Assembly: GCA_030603385.1 (NCBI GenBank)
Contig: JAUVXW010000012.1
Span: 28,015-92,014 of the forward strand
DNA length: 64,000 nt
Direction of reading: 5' to 3'
DNA from: Promethearchaeota archaeon
GTDB lineage: Archaea > Asgardarchaeota > Lokiarchaeia > Sigyniarchaeales > SOKP01
Below are positions 55,680 to 64,000 of this stretch, piece by piece. The notes below the pieces were generated by a model. The model did no database searches, was not told where the DNA came from, and worked only from the letters and a program-made list of their open reading frames with translations. Position 1 is the stretch's first letter. Each line of letters opens with the position of its first letter. Made by a program: the position numbers and the translations under genes.

Positions 55680-55894
55680 ATGAAATCTTGGGTTTAGGAA
55701 CTTATAAAATAACTTATAATTCAGATGGTATATTGACAAAACATGTAACTGAATTCTTTGGAGTAGTTATCGTAGTAATGGTATCAGGTGAAGGAGGAGG
55801 TGAAGATGCGATACCATTTGGGGGTTATTTCCTGATTTTCACTGTAATTGGAACGGTAGCACTAATTTATCTGGAAAAGAGAAAAACTAAATAA
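55665..55894 (+). pseudogene. out-of-frame C-terminal part of the secreted protein
   Basis: In the frame reached by adding one base near 55666-55672 the sequence reads DLNEILGLGTYKITYNSDGI, then a Gly-rich linker (VSGEGGGEDAIPFGG), one membrane helix (YFLIFTVIGTVALIYL) and EKRKTK-stop. The anchor is needed for the usual surface-protein layout. Either an assembly indel or a recent mutation. Confidence 0.65.
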
Positions 55895-55910
55895 TTTTTT
55901 TTTATTTTTT
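55895..55910. terminator. T-rich tract between convergent genes
   Basis: Runs of nine and six T separated by one A, just after the stop of the secreted protein and before the stop of the leftward acidic protein gene. Likely a transcription terminator for the rightward gene. Confidence 0.4.
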
Positions 55911-55923
55911 GATTTTAACTCAA

Positions 55924-56283
55924 TTACTCCATTTTAAAATCCTTAATTACATTCACTTTTTTATTGACGTCAATAGTGATAGCAATAAGCTTAGGTTCTT
56001 CCTCGTCTTCATCCTCCTCAGGATCAAACATCACAAAATAAAACTGATTTTCTTCAAGTTCATATCCAACTTCCATCTCACCACAATCATCAGGTAATAT
56101 TTTTTTAATATCATCTGGTGCATTATCTTTTAGAATTTCATAAATAGAATCTTCAGCAATGTTTTGTTTTGCTCTAATTTCTTTGATGTTAGTGAAATCA
56201 AATTCTCCGAGGGATTTTTGAGTGTTTGTATTTAACTCATTCCATTCTTGAAACAGATTTTCTAAATTCGGTTTTGAAGTCAT
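55924..56283 (-). CDS. acidic cytosolic protein, unknown
   Basis: 119 residues from ATG 56283. A helical N-terminus (NLENLFQEWNELNTNTQK) leads to an alpha/beta part with DCGEMEVGYELEENQFYFVM and an acidic loop (DPEEDEDEEEPKL), ending in the strand LIAITIDVNKKVNVI. No known motif recognised. Composition and length look like a real gene. Confidence 0.65.
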   Translation of the reverse strand: MTSKPNLENLFQEWNELNTNTQKSLGEFDFTNIKEIRAKQNIAEDSIYEILKDNAPDDIKKILPDDCGEMEVGYELEENQFYFVMFDPEEDEDEEEPKLIAITIDVNKKVNVIKDFKME

Positions 56284-56345
56284 AAGAAATCATTAAATTT
56301 GAATATAATAAAATTTCTTATTATTAAGGAAATAAATATTTAATT

Positions 56346-56939
56346 TTGAATAGAGGTGTTAAAATGGAACTCCAACTCCCAAAACCAGTATTGGAAGGTG
56401 GTAAGAGTCTAGAAGAATGTATACATAAACGTGAAAGTGTACGAAGCTATAGTGATAAAAAAATTGAGATTGAAAAAATATCACAAATTTTGTGGGCGGC
56501 TCAAGGCAAGAAAGGGCAGAAGAGAACAGTACCTTCTGCGGGAGCTATATATCCTTTAGAAATATATGCTACGATAAAAGATAAAGGATTCTTTCATTAT
56601 AACTTTAAAAATCATCTTTTAGAATTAATTACAGAAGACGATTTAAGTCATAAATTAGCTCAAGCATCTTGGGATCAAAGATTTATAGAAGAGGCATATC
56701 TTAATGTAGTAATCTGTGCTAACTATTCAAGAACAACCAATCAATATGGTGAAAGAGGTGTAAGGTACGTGTATATTGAAGTAGGACACTGCGCTCAAAA
56801 TGTACATTTGGAGGCTGTAGCATTAGACTTATCGTCTGTACCAATTGGTGCTTTTCAGGATCGACAAGTTAAAAAAGTTCTGGATCTCCCTAAAAATCTT
56901 GAACCGCTTTATATTATACCAATTGGATATCCTAAATAA
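56346..56939 (+). CDS. SagB-type nitroreductase family protein
   Basis: 197 residues from TTG 56346; ATG at 56364 (MELQLPKPVLEGG), with AGGTG upstream, is the more likely start. It has the nitroreductase/SagB features: KRESVRSYSDKKIEIEKISQ with the FMN-contacting RxSxR, LWAAQGKKG, PSAGAIYPLEIYA, and YVYIEVGHCAQNVHLEAVAL. These are FMN-dependent oxidoreductases. Unlike azoline-forming SagB there is no YcaO or cyclodehydratase partner nearby, so a stand-alone reductase is likelier. Confidence 0.9.
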   Translation: MNRGVKMELQLPKPVLEGGKSLEECIHKRESVRSYSDKKIEIEKISQILWAAQGKKGQKRTVPSAGAIYPLEIYATIKDKGFFHYNFKNHLLELITEDDLSHKLAQASWDQRFIEEAYLNVVICANYSRTTNQYGERGVRYVYIEVGHCAQNVHLEAVALDLSSVPIGAFQDRQVKKVLDLPKNLEPLYIIPIGYPK

Positions 56940-56949
56940 AATTGATATT

Positions 56950-57498
56950 CTAATGAAATCTTTGCACTTTATACTCTTTTTCTTCAATAGAAAATAACAT
57001 TGTTTTTGGAACGATGTTATTGTGTTTGATATGCCCTATATATTTCATTCCTATTCTTTCTGCGACTTTCCATGCACGAGTGTTATTTGGGTGTATAAAT
57101 ATTACAATTTTTGGTATTTGTGTTACTTCAAATGAATACTCTAATAATTTTAGCATAGCTTCTATCGCAAATCCATTCTTTCTATATTCAGGCAATAAAG
57201 CATAAAAGCATTCGACTGTTCCATTATCCTCTAAAGATTTTAGTCCACAGGTTCCTAAAAAATCCTCATTTTCTTTATTGCAAATCACCAACGCAAAAAT
57301 GGGCTCGGGAGAATTATAAGAATTTAGAATTGATGAAAATAAAGATTTTTCACATCTCGGTGTTAGTTGTTCTGGTGTCAAATATCGATTTTTAGAAAAT
57401 GATTCATCTTTCATTAATAGGAAAAAAGACTTGAAGTCTTTATCAATGTAAGGTCTAAGAACAAGTCTTCTTGTCTCTAACCTCTCAGGAGCTTTCAT
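56950..57498 (-). CDS. GNAT acetyltransferase, RimJ/RimL-like
   Basis: 182 residues from ATG 57498. The opening ERLETRRLVLRPYIDKDF, the DFLGTCGLKSLEDN strand pair, YRKNGFAIEAMLKLLEYSF (acetyl-CoA loop) and HPNNTRAWKVAERIGMKYIG are typical of the RimJ/L family that acetylates protein N-termini or small amines. Convergent with the nitroreductase gene by 10 bp. Confidence 0.9.
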   Translation of the reverse strand: MKAPERLETRRLVLRPYIDKDFKSFFLLMKDESFSKNRYLTPEQLTPRCEKSLFSSILNSYNSPEPIFALVICNKENEDFLGTCGLKSLEDNGTVECFYALLPEYRKNGFAIEAMLKLLEYSFEVTQIPKIVIFIHPNNTRAWKVAERIGMKYIGHIKHNNIVPKTMLFSIEEKEYKVQRFH

Positions 57499-57825
57499 GT
57501 TACTAAGAAAAATTCAAATTTTAACAAGAAATATTATTTAGATTTTAACTATAAAATTCGATTAATATCTTAATTATTTATAATTAATTGTTATTTTTTT
57601 ATTTGTTGATAATAATTTTAGATGATTTAAAAATCAAATCTAACTTTAAATAAGAGATTTTTTGATTTCTATAAAACCTTAATTTCATTTTTTTAAATCC
57701 AATTTTTTGGAAATAATTAATCTAATTAGAGAGATTTTAATATGTATTCTAATTTTCAATACATTCATTTAGTACTCAATTTTGAAGATAATTTTTAAAT
57801 CGTGTAATTGATTAGAGAAAAAAAA
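57499..57825. other. intergenic region, no gene seen
   Basis: AT-rich spacer between the GNAT gene and a leftward membrane protein gene. No open frame of useful length, no repeats, no RNA-like structure noticed. Confidence 0.5.
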
Positions 57826-58362
57826 TTATTGGTTATTTTCTTCATCTACATCAAATAATTCATGTAAAGCATTTACTGTTTCATTATTTAATTCCTTTCT
57901 TTTTTTTCGAATATTATGTCTTGTGGTATCAATAAAATCCCATAAATGTTTTGTAGAAGGTGATTCTGGCAGACGCTGTAAATAATGTTCAATCATATCA
58001 CATACTTTTAGTCTTTCTTCATCATCGGCAAATATAGAACCATCTAATGATAAGTTGGCAATCGATTTTTCTAACCAATCTTCCTTGCCTTTATCAGACT
58101 TCCTACCCTTCCAATTTTCGATCTCTATCTTTATATAAATCACAAAGAGCCAAGTAACAACTAATAAAATTATAGTATATAAAATACCAAGAAATAGATA
58201 CGATATAATTATCTCAGCCTTCTCATCTTCAACTACATTTGTAATAATAATAGCTACACCTATAAGTAGAAAGATAATCATAAAAACAACAACAAATACT
58301 TTTACAAATGTAGTGTACCATCTCCAATTTTCTGAATATGATTTTCTTATTAATTTTACCAT
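57826..58362 (-). CDS. two-helix membrane protein with helical cytosolic tail, unknown
   Basis: 178 residues from ATG 58362; the frame is open to TTG 58416 but the extra residues look like leader. Two membrane helices (FVKVFVVVFMIIFLLIGVAI and IISYLFLGILYTIILLVVTWLF) are followed by a charged cytosolic region with several helices (EERLKVCDMIEHYLQRLPES, LWDFIDTTRHNIRKKRKE). No known family recognised. Confidence 0.6.
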   Translation of the reverse strand: MVKLIRKSYSENWRWYTTFVKVFVVVFMIIFLLIGVAIIITNVVEDEKAEIIISYLFLGILYTIILLVVTWLFVIYIKIEIENWKGRKSDKGKEDWLEKSIANLSLDGSIFADDEERLKVCDMIEHYLQRLPESPSTKHLWDFIDTTRHNIRKKRKELNNETVNALHELFDVDEENNQ

Positions 58363-58416
58363 TTTTAACAAACTCTTTTTATTTAGACAAACTCTCCCTA
58401 ATTTTAAAATAACCAA

Positions 58417-58765
58417 ATTAAATTTTAAATTTGTTTGTTTTATTCAGATTGCTTCCATTTATAGAAAAATTGCTTAAACTTCTGTGAATTTGTATTTACA
58501 TTTTTAACATTGTATTCAACTTTGTAATATTGAGGATAAGAGTTAGAATATTTAAACGTAAGATGAAGAATAAGATAATGGAATTTTACTCTTTGTTATA
58601 ATACTTTTAGCTTCTCGAAAATTGATTTTCAATTTTTTAAATAGAATATTTTTTTGATTATAAAATTAACCCACTCTATACAAAATTAATTAATTATCAA
58701 ATTTAATTTCAAAAAGTTAAAACCAATTCCAAAATTATTATCCTTAAAAAGATTACTTCAGTTAC
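58417..58765. other. AT-rich intergenic region between divergent genes
   Basis: No coding frame recognised. It must carry promoters for the leftward two-helix membrane protein and the rightward DUF4184-like gene. Confidence 0.5.
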
Positions 58766-59413
58766 ATGCCAAGCGGCGTAATTTCTCACCAAGCACCCGG
58801 ATTAATATTAAAGATAAAATATCCAAGTAAGTTTGATGGAACAGCTCTTTGTATTAGTACATTCATTCCAGATATCAATGTTTTTCTTAACCCCTTTTTA
58901 CCATTTAATTTTAGAAATTTTACTCATAGCCTATTAGGGTTAGTATTACTCACTGTACCTTTAACACTTATTTTAACAGTTATATTTTGTATGAATATTG
59001 GTCCTTTTTTCTCTAATATTGCCAAGAAAAATGGAATTTTCTCTAAACCTCTGAATTATTTTGGCGTTGATGGATGGGATAACTTAAAGAAAAAGAAATT
59101 TAATAAAAGGTTTTTTATAGTAGCCTCTTATTCGGCGTTTATCGGAGGATTAACACATCTTTTGCTTGATCTCCCTGCGCATGAAAATATCGAGATGTTT
59201 TTTCCGATAATACTGCAATCTCCTGATATATTACTCTACTCAATTATAGATTTTGGACCTGTAACTATTGGTAAAACACTAGTAGAACGTAATTTAACCG
59301 TGTATGGACTTATATGGATTATTGAAACCTTAATTACCTTAGTTATAGCTCTTTATCTTCTCAGATACATTAAAAAACACGATTTAATTAGTAAGTGGTA
59401 TAATAAAACTTGA
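58766..59413 (+). CDS. DUF4184-like membrane protein
   Basis: 215 residues from ATG 58766. The N-terminus MPSGVISHQAPGLILKIKYP and CISTFIPDINVFLNPF has the His and P-D features of the DUF4184/YdjM-like family of membrane-bound putative metal hydrolases. FTHSLLGLVLLTVPL and GGLTHLLLDLPAHENIEMFF add further His/Asp residues in helices. About five membrane helices. Function unknown. Confidence 0.75.
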   Translation: MPSGVISHQAPGLILKIKYPSKFDGTALCISTFIPDINVFLNPFLPFNFRNFTHSLLGLVLLTVPLTLILTVIFCMNIGPFFSNIAKKNGIFSKPLNYFGVDGWDNLKKKKFNKRFFIVASYSAFIGGLTHLLLDLPAHENIEMFFPIILQSPDILLYSIIDFGPVTIGKTLVERNLTVYGLIWIIETLITLVIALYLLRYIKKHDLISKWYNKT

Positions 59414-59443
59414 TTTGATTTATTTTTAAAGTGTGAAGCGATA

Positions 59444-60460
59444 ATGGATTCTACCTCCAATACTAATAAAAAACAAGACGTCACTGCCTACATATTATTA
59501 ATCTTAACAGCTGTTATTTGGGGAGGGACTTGGCCATTAGGTAGATGGTTAGTATCTGAAGATGTTGGTGGCGAAACCATCCCTCCACTGATGATAGCAG
59601 TGATCCGCTATTTTCTGGCGATATTATGTTTTTTTCTCATTCTTAAATATAAAGAAGGAACTTTAAATTGGAAATTCGCAAAGGAAAACTGGAAAATATT
59701 AACTTTAATGGGGTTATTATCTGTAACAATTTATCAAATAGGTTATCTTATAGGTGAAATTTTCACGTCTGCAAGTGATGCCAGTATAATGGTTGCAACT
59801 AACGCAGTATGGGTTGTAATTTTTTCCAGTATATTCTTAAAAACAGAATTTTTGACCTGGAAGAAAATTATTGGAACTCTTTTAGCATTTATGGCTGTTA
59901 TTATCGTTGTGGGATTTTCTCCGAATGTAGATGTTTCGAATCGAATTCTCGGAGATATATTGATATTAGTAGCAGCATTTGCTTATGCTGTATATACGGT
60001 AACGTCACGTTTTTTTTTGAATAGAACTCAAATATATTCTGAATCTTATCAACCAAGCTCATTGTGGATAATAACCTGGGTTTCTTTTTTTGGATTGTTA
60101 GCAACCACACCTATTGCATTACTAACAAGCCCGGAATATCTTAATCCATTAGAATACTTAAACGTCCCACCTCGAATATGGATTGGAATTACATATTTAG
60201 CATTCTTATCTACAGTTGGAGCATATACATTTTATTTAGAAGGAGTCAAACGATTAGGTGCCAGTAGAGCAGCGATATTCCAGACATTAGTCCCGTTATT
60301 TGGTGTGATTTTCTCTGCGATATTTCTACAAGAACAATTTGATGTTTTTATCTATCCTTTTGCTTTATTTCTAGTAATATTGGGAATAATACTTGTTAAT
60401 CGTAATTTCTCTCAAAAAAACGGAGAAAAACTAATAAAAAGTGAAAAAAGTAATATTTAA
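59444..60460 (+). CDS. EamA-family (DMT) transporter
   Basis: 338 residues from ATG 59444, 30 bp after the preceding gene. It has ten membrane helices in two EamA halves: the first includes LTAVIWGGTWPLGRWLV, and the second ends TVGAYTFYLEGVKRLGASRA then LVPLFGVIFSAIFLQEQ. These are the conserved features of drug/metabolite exporters. Substrate unknown. It overlaps the convergent ferredoxin-domain gene by 4 bp. Confidence 0.92.
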   Translation: MDSTSNTNKKQDVTAYILLILTAVIWGGTWPLGRWLVSEDVGGETIPPLMIAVIRYFLAILCFFLILKYKEGTLNWKFAKENWKILTLMGLLSVTIYQIGYLIGEIFTSASDASIMVATNAVWVVIFSSIFLKTEFLTWKKIIGTLLAFMAVIIVVGFSPNVDVSNRILGDILILVAAFAYAVYTVTSRFFLNRTQIYSESYQPSSLWIITWVSFFGLLATTPIALLTSPEYLNPLEYLNVPPRIWIGITYLAFLSTVGAYTFYLEGVKRLGASRAAIFQTLVPLFGVIFSAIFLQEQFDVFIYPFALFLVILGIILVNRNFSQKNGEKLIKSEKSNI

Positions 60461-61608
60461 TTAATCTTTCCCTTGATATTTCTTATTGCTGCTTCCCTCA
60501 TATTTTCTGCAGGGATTTTAGCAAATTTTTTTACCATCGTTATGGCTTCATTCTGACAATTAAATGCACAAACACCACAACCTATGCATCTGTCAATGTT
60601 AATTTCAATTCGCTTGTTTTCACTTTCCCCATCAATAAGCTCCATCGCATACATGGGACAGAGCTCAGTGCATTTTTCACAGAATACACAATCGTCTCTT
60701 TCATATTCTGGAAGAAAATTTGAACTTGCAACAGCATTCGGATTATTGAATTGTCGAATACCTCGCAACATGACGCAACAATCACGATCACAGTTGCAAA
60801 TAAACATAGACTTTTCGGTTATATTCTGAGTCGTATGCACCAAACCAGCTTTTGCTGCCGCAGTTAAAGTTTTGAGTGCTTCTTCCTTGGTTAACTCTCT
60901 TCCAAACCCCTGTTCAATGTCGTAATCCGCCCATGTATTAAAATTCATGCACACATTAATAGGGTATTCATTAACAGGCACACCTTCATTATGAAATTTC
61001 ATATGAATTCTGCAAGCGCAATCCATTACAGAAATCCGTCGCGCTTGTTCTATGTAAAGCTTAGCTTGCTCAAATGGAAGTATATCATTTTTTACCATCT
61101 CAACTTCTTGGTTGACATCTACGAGTTTACCCTTTCCCCGACCAACTGTATCTTCTATAACTTCTTGATCTACGAATACTCTCATCATCGGATAAGCTGA
61201 ATTAGAATTTATCGAAACTAAACCCTTATTAAAATATTTCTCATATTCTTCAGTGAAAATTTTTAAAACTTCTTCTTCTTCCTTTAAAGCTCTCTCATGA
61301 TTTGCAAAATACAATTCAAATAAGCCAGGAAGCAGGGGAAACAAAGAATAGGTTGTTTCATCTCCTCCTTTTGCTGAGAAGATCCTTTGTGTACGGGCCA
61401 TTTCCTCTAATATAGGCTCAATCTTTTCAATAGGACGTTTAAGTTCTTTGGCTATTTTTGCTGCAGTTAGACGATCCATATATGGTCCGCTAAATAACAA
61501 TAAAATCTTCGACTCTTCAGGTGTGTAAAGTGCCTTAAGAATTTTTTCTATTTCTTCTGACCAAATAACACCCATTTTTTTTGCTATTAATTCATAATTT
61601 ACAGCCAT
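60457..61608 (-). CDS. 4Fe-4S ferredoxin-domain protein with winged-helix-like N-terminus
   Basis: 383 residues from ATG 61608 (frame open 25 codons further upstream, but these look like leader). Residues 25-95 resemble a winged helix (RLTAAKIAKELKRPIEKIEP). The middle has more cysteines (MDCACRIHMKF, FICNCDRDCCVML), possibly a metal site. The C-terminus has two clusters of the CxxCxxCxxxC type (CVFCEKCTELCP and CIGCGVCAFNC). This layout is common in archaeal and clostridial redox proteins of unknown partner. Cytosolic. Confidence 0.9.
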   Translation of the reverse strand: MAVNYELIAKKMGVIWSEEIEKILKALYTPEESKILLLFSGPYMDRLTAAKIAKELKRPIEKIEPILEEMARTQRIFSAKGGDETTYSLFPLLPGLFELYFANHERALKEEEEVLKIFTEEYEKYFNKGLVSINSNSAYPMMRVFVDQEVIEDTVGRGKGKLVDVNQEVEMVKNDILPFEQAKLYIEQARRISVMDCACRIHMKFHNEGVPVNEYPINVCMNFNTWADYDIEQGFGRELTKEEALKTLTAAAKAGLVHTTQNITEKSMFICNCDRDCCVMLRGIRQFNNPNAVASSNFLPEYERDDCVFCEKCTELCPMYAMELIDGESENKRIEINIDRCIGCGVCAFNCQNEAITMVKKFAKIPAENMREAAIRNIKGKIN

Positions 61609-61973
61609 TTTTATCATGTATAATGTATAATTTATGGTTAGTATAAATTTTTTTAACCAAATAAAGGATCTTCTTTTATCCAATCTAATATAATTTCAGT
61701 TCAAACTCCCTCTATTCTAGAATAATTAATTTATTTAGGACTAATAATTTTAGGACTTTTGTAGAAATAATGAGAAGAATTTATAGAAATACAGCGCCAT
61801 ATTATAAACCGCCTCCAGAAGGTAAATATATATAAAAAATACCTTTTCTATTTATTTGTAGATCGTTTTAGATTAATAGCTGTAATATTTTGTAATAATA
61901 ATATATTAAATTTCAGATTTCATTATTACCTTGGGATTAAAAATGTTAAAAATAAATTAATTTAATTTATCTT

Positions 61974-62243
61974 ATGTCTAATTTATCAAAATCTGACTTG
62001 ATTAATAAAATAAAATCTGAATATAATAAGAAATTGAAAGAGTTAGAGGCTAAATTAGCAACAAAGCATAAAGAATTGATTCAAATTGAAAGAACAATTA
62101 AGCATGATACCAAAATAATTGATCATTCGAATATTTCTAAACTAAAGTCAAAAAAAGCAGAAATCAACACAACTATAATATCCTTAAAAAAAGAAATTAA
62201 AAAAGTTAACAAAGAAAAGATCAAAAGACTAAGAAAATTATAA
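61974..62243 (+). CDS. small coiled-coil protein
   Basis: 89 residues from ATG 61974. Nearly all Lys/Glu/Leu/Ile in heptad-like pattern (LINKIKSEYNKKLKELEAKL, LKKEIKKVNKEKIKRLRKL), so a single long coiled coil with a basic end. No other motif. In AT-rich DNA such an ORF could be spurious, but codon use is consistent and it has a clear ATG. Confidence 0.5.
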   Translation: MSNLSKSDLINKIKSEYNKKLKELEAKLATKHKELIQIERTIKHDTKIIDHSNISKLKSKKAEINTTIISLKKEIKKVNKEKIKRLRKL

Positions 62244-62337
62244 AGAACGTTTTTCCAATCAATTAGAATAAGCCGTTTATTTGCTATCGTTTTTAAAAAG
62301 GTGAATCTTTTTTCACTCTTTAGTTTATTAAGATCTA

Positions 62338-62772
62338 TTAATCCAAAAACATACTTTCTGGAAGTATCCAAACGGGAGGATCTCTTTTGAGTCCTTTTTC
62401 TTTAAGTTTTTCCAGCTTTTCTTTATAATCTTTATAGAAATCATACCCAAAAACACAGATGCCATGGTCAATCGCATCCAAAATGGATACAATGCCTTCA
62501 TGAAACATTTTATTAAATTCTTCAGCCTTATAGCAAAAGGCATCCAATCCTAAAGATAATTTATAATTTTCATAAATAATAGTTGACCTATTGATGAAAG
62601 ATTCTTTAAAATCTCCAACAAATATCATATCTAGATCACTATGTTCTAAATAATCACTTCTTGCTCGTGATCCAAATAAAATCACACATTCTAATGGTAC
62701 TTTTTTGTTAACAGATTCAGATAATTTGATTAAATAATCTTTTAAGTCAGCCTCTAACATTTCCTTAATCAT
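62338..62772 (-). CDS. MNT-type nucleotidyltransferase (HEPN partner)
   Basis: 144 residues from ATG 62772, overlapping the HEPN gene by 8 bp (a further Met four codons on would avoid overlap). The minimal nucleotidyltransferase motif GSRARSDYLEHSDLDMIFVG provides GS-x(10)-DxD. In HEPN-MNT modules the MNT protein is usually the antitoxin that AMPylates or binds the HEPN toxin. Confidence 0.88.
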   Translation of the reverse strand: MIKEMLEADLKDYLIKLSESVNKKVPLECVILFGSRARSDYLEHSDLDMIFVGDFKESFINRSTIIYENYKLSLGLDAFCYKAEEFNKMFHEGIVSILDAIDHGICVFGYDFYKDYKEKLEKLKEKGLKRDPPVWILPESMFLD

Positions 62773-63163
62773 CCTTAATTTCTTTATTAACAAAATTGAT
62801 AATATTGGTTGCTTGAGCAATCGCTAATTCTGCTTCCTGTTTATTATAGGCTTTATGCGGAGCAATATTCGGAAGTGCGTCTGGATATCGTGTTGTAATA
62901 TAATGCTTATCAAGGCTTAGTGCTGTCCTTTCGATATCGTCAAAATTAACATTTTTTATTTCTTTATATTTTTCTAAAAGAGAGTGGATAGAATGACCCC
63001 ATCCATTGAGTTTATTATGATATAACAAGGCTTTCACTGCTTTTTCTGCTGCTTGTTGACAATGAAAAACTACAGTATTGAATCTATCATTCTTAAATAA
63101 GATTTTAGCATTTTCTATATCCCAATTTGCTTCCCCTAGCCAATTGGCTGTTCGTTCATTCAT
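62765..63163 (-). CDS. HEPN-domain protein
   Basis: 132 residues from ATG 63163. A helical HEPN core is seen in WLGEANWDIENAKILFKNDR, then VVFHCQQAAEKAVKALLYHN, HSIHSLLEKYK and the conserved late HYITTRYPDALPN. It is the upstream gene of the pair with the MNT gene, with overlapping ends. HEPN proteins are often RNases, but the RxxxxH catalytic motif is not obvious here, as in many MNT-associated HEPN proteins of the small family. Confidence 0.88.
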   Translation of the reverse strand: MNERTANWLGEANWDIENAKILFKNDRFNTVVFHCQQAAEKAVKALLYHNKLNGWGHSIHSLLEKYKEIKNVNFDDIERTALSLDKHYITTRYPDALPNIAPHKAYNKQEAELAIAQATNIINFVNKEIKDD

Positions 63164-63352
63164 AGAGGCGATTTTATTTTTTGAAAAGTTTTTCTATATT
63201 ACATATATCCTTTCAATTTTAAAAAACTAAGGAATTTAGATTTGCTCTTTTTTCAAGGAAAAAGTTTCAAGGAAAAAATCATAAATAATCTAATATTTTG
63301 AACATTATAAAGAAATGAAGAGATAATTTGTTGTTATATTGTCAAAGAATTG

Positions 63353-64000
63353 ATGGAAAAAATGAATAGTTCAGTTATTGAAATTGTTGATTTATTTTAT
63401 AATCCAAAATCGGTTGCAGTAATTGGTGCTTCGAAGGTTCCTATGAAAGGTGGGAACCGTATAGTTAATAATCTACACTCAAATGGCTACAAAGGTCAGA
63501 TTTATCCTGTTAATCCCAACTATACTGAAGAAGATGAACTATGTGGTTTCAAATTTAATAAATCTGTTTTAGATATTGAAGGAGAGGTAGATCTTGCCAT
63601 TTTTTATGTAAACAATCGTATTGTAACTAATATTCTTAAAGAATGTGTCAAGATAGGAAGAAAAGCGGCAATAATACATAGTGCTGGTTTTGAGGAAGTT
63701 GGGGTAGAAGGTTTAAAATTAAGGTATGAAATTGCAGCTATTACAGAAAATTTCTCCAAGTTACATATTATTGGTCCTAACTGTATGGGAATCAGTCGGT
63801 TCGATGGGGATTATGATGATAAAAAAGGAGGTTTCTTCACTGGACAATTTACTCTAACGAATTATAAAAGAGGTAATGTTGCGATCATCACCCAAAGTGG
63901 TTTTTTGAATGGCGGAATAGCACCACTAATTTTTCGTCAGTACCCAAATCTTGGATTTAGGTACATTGTTTCAATTGGAAACAAGATGGACTTGGGAGAA
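63353..64000 (+). CDS. acyl-CoA synthetase (ADP-forming), N-terminal part
   Basis: 216 residues from ATG 63353 to the window end, no stop reached (ATG 63362 is an alternative). The CoA-binding domain is clear: LFYNPKSVAVIGASKVPMKG, GNRIVNNLHSNGYKGQIYPV, then the ligase part IIGPNCMGISRF and VAIITQSGFLNGGIAP. In archaea these enzymes make ATP from acyl-CoA in fermentation of peptides or acids. The gene runs off the right edge. Confidence 0.92.
   Translation, partial: MEKMNSSVIEIVDLFYNPKSVAVIGASKVPMKGGNRIVNNLHSNGYKGQIYPVNPNYTEEDELCGFKFNKSVLDIEGEVDLAIFYVNNRIVTNILKECVKIGRKAAIIHSAGFEEVGVEGLKLRYEIAAITENFSKLHIIGPNCMGISRFDGDYDDKKGGFFTGQFTLTNYKRGNVAIITQSGFLNGGIAPLIFRQYPNLGFRYIVSIGNKMDLGE

Noticed and set aside
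1..64000. tRNA, rRNA, CRISPR array, canonical insertion sequence, replication origin
   Set aside because: I found no T-loop/anticodon pattern, rRNA-like GC-rich block, regularly spaced short repeats or transposase; a covariance-model scan would be needed to exclude tRNAs with introns.

Overview
The window looks like a piece of an Asgard archaeal chromosome, most likely Lokiarchaeia-like. The DNA is very AT-rich, genes are short and packed on both strands, and starts include many TTG and GTG codons. Archaeal genes (type IA topoisomerase, CDP-alcohol phosphatidyltransferase, EhaR-like HAD protein, TrmJ-like methylase, ADP-forming acyl-CoA synthetase) sit beside eukaryote-like ones: an actin homologue, a longin-GTPase fusion, a second longin-like protein, a RING-like zinc protein and a proline-rich putative actin-regulator ligand. 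Lineage placement is inference from gene content. I see no rRNA, tRNA, CRISPR array or canonical IS element.

Layout. 1-4.5 kb: end of a membrane protein gene, an ABC-2-type permease, two membrane or secreted proteins, a phosphoribosyltransferase. 4.8-9 kb: a proline-rich protein, a frameshifted small gene, and a seven-repeat FG-GAP surface protein flanked by 74-bp direct repeats, then an MFS remnant. 9-14.2 kb: serine hydrolase, an actin-family protein with altered ATPase residues, a winged-helix protein and topoisomerase IA. 14.3-19.5 kb: a soluble histidine kinase with eight PAS domains, and a HAD protein. 19.6-26.7 kb: a GIY-YIG/HTH protein with a frameshifted C-terminus, HEAT protein, PurD, zinc-ribbon protein, lipid headgroup transferase, M32 carboxypeptidase. 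26.8-32.5 kb: a eukaryote-like cluster (longin-GTPase fusion, two co-directional unknowns including a solenoid/coiled-coil protein, an AbrB-like/solenoid protein, a longin-like protein). 32.6-44.2 kb: metabolism and transport (NIPSNAP-like, TrmJ-like, heterodimeric ABC exporter, flavodoxin, DUF362, DUF169, prolyl aminopeptidase-like, D-aminoacylase-like) with a decayed DUF169 copy and gene fragments at 42.1-42.6 kb.

44.2-51.8 kb is the most accessory-looking part. It holds a ribbon-helix-helix regulator with a palindromic upstream region, and four related very small proteins ending in a shared IY-x-G-xxx-IPF-xE type motif that I do not recognise. It also holds an endonuclease/exonuclease/phosphatase-fold protein overlapping a polytopic membrane protein (an arrangement reminiscent of eukaryotic CWH43), an Eis-like acetyltransferase, and the RING-like protein. 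51.9-64 kb: hydrolase, rhodanese, phosphoglycerate mutase, a frameshifted secreted protein, SagB-type nitroreductase, GNAT, DUF4184-like membrane protein, EamA transporter, ferredoxin-domain protein, a HEPN-MNT pair, and the start of an ADP-forming acyl-CoA synthetase.

Four loci show a single-base reading-frame break with a clearly coding continuation, three of them in or beside A runs. Assembly indels and real pseudogenes cannot be told apart from one sequence.
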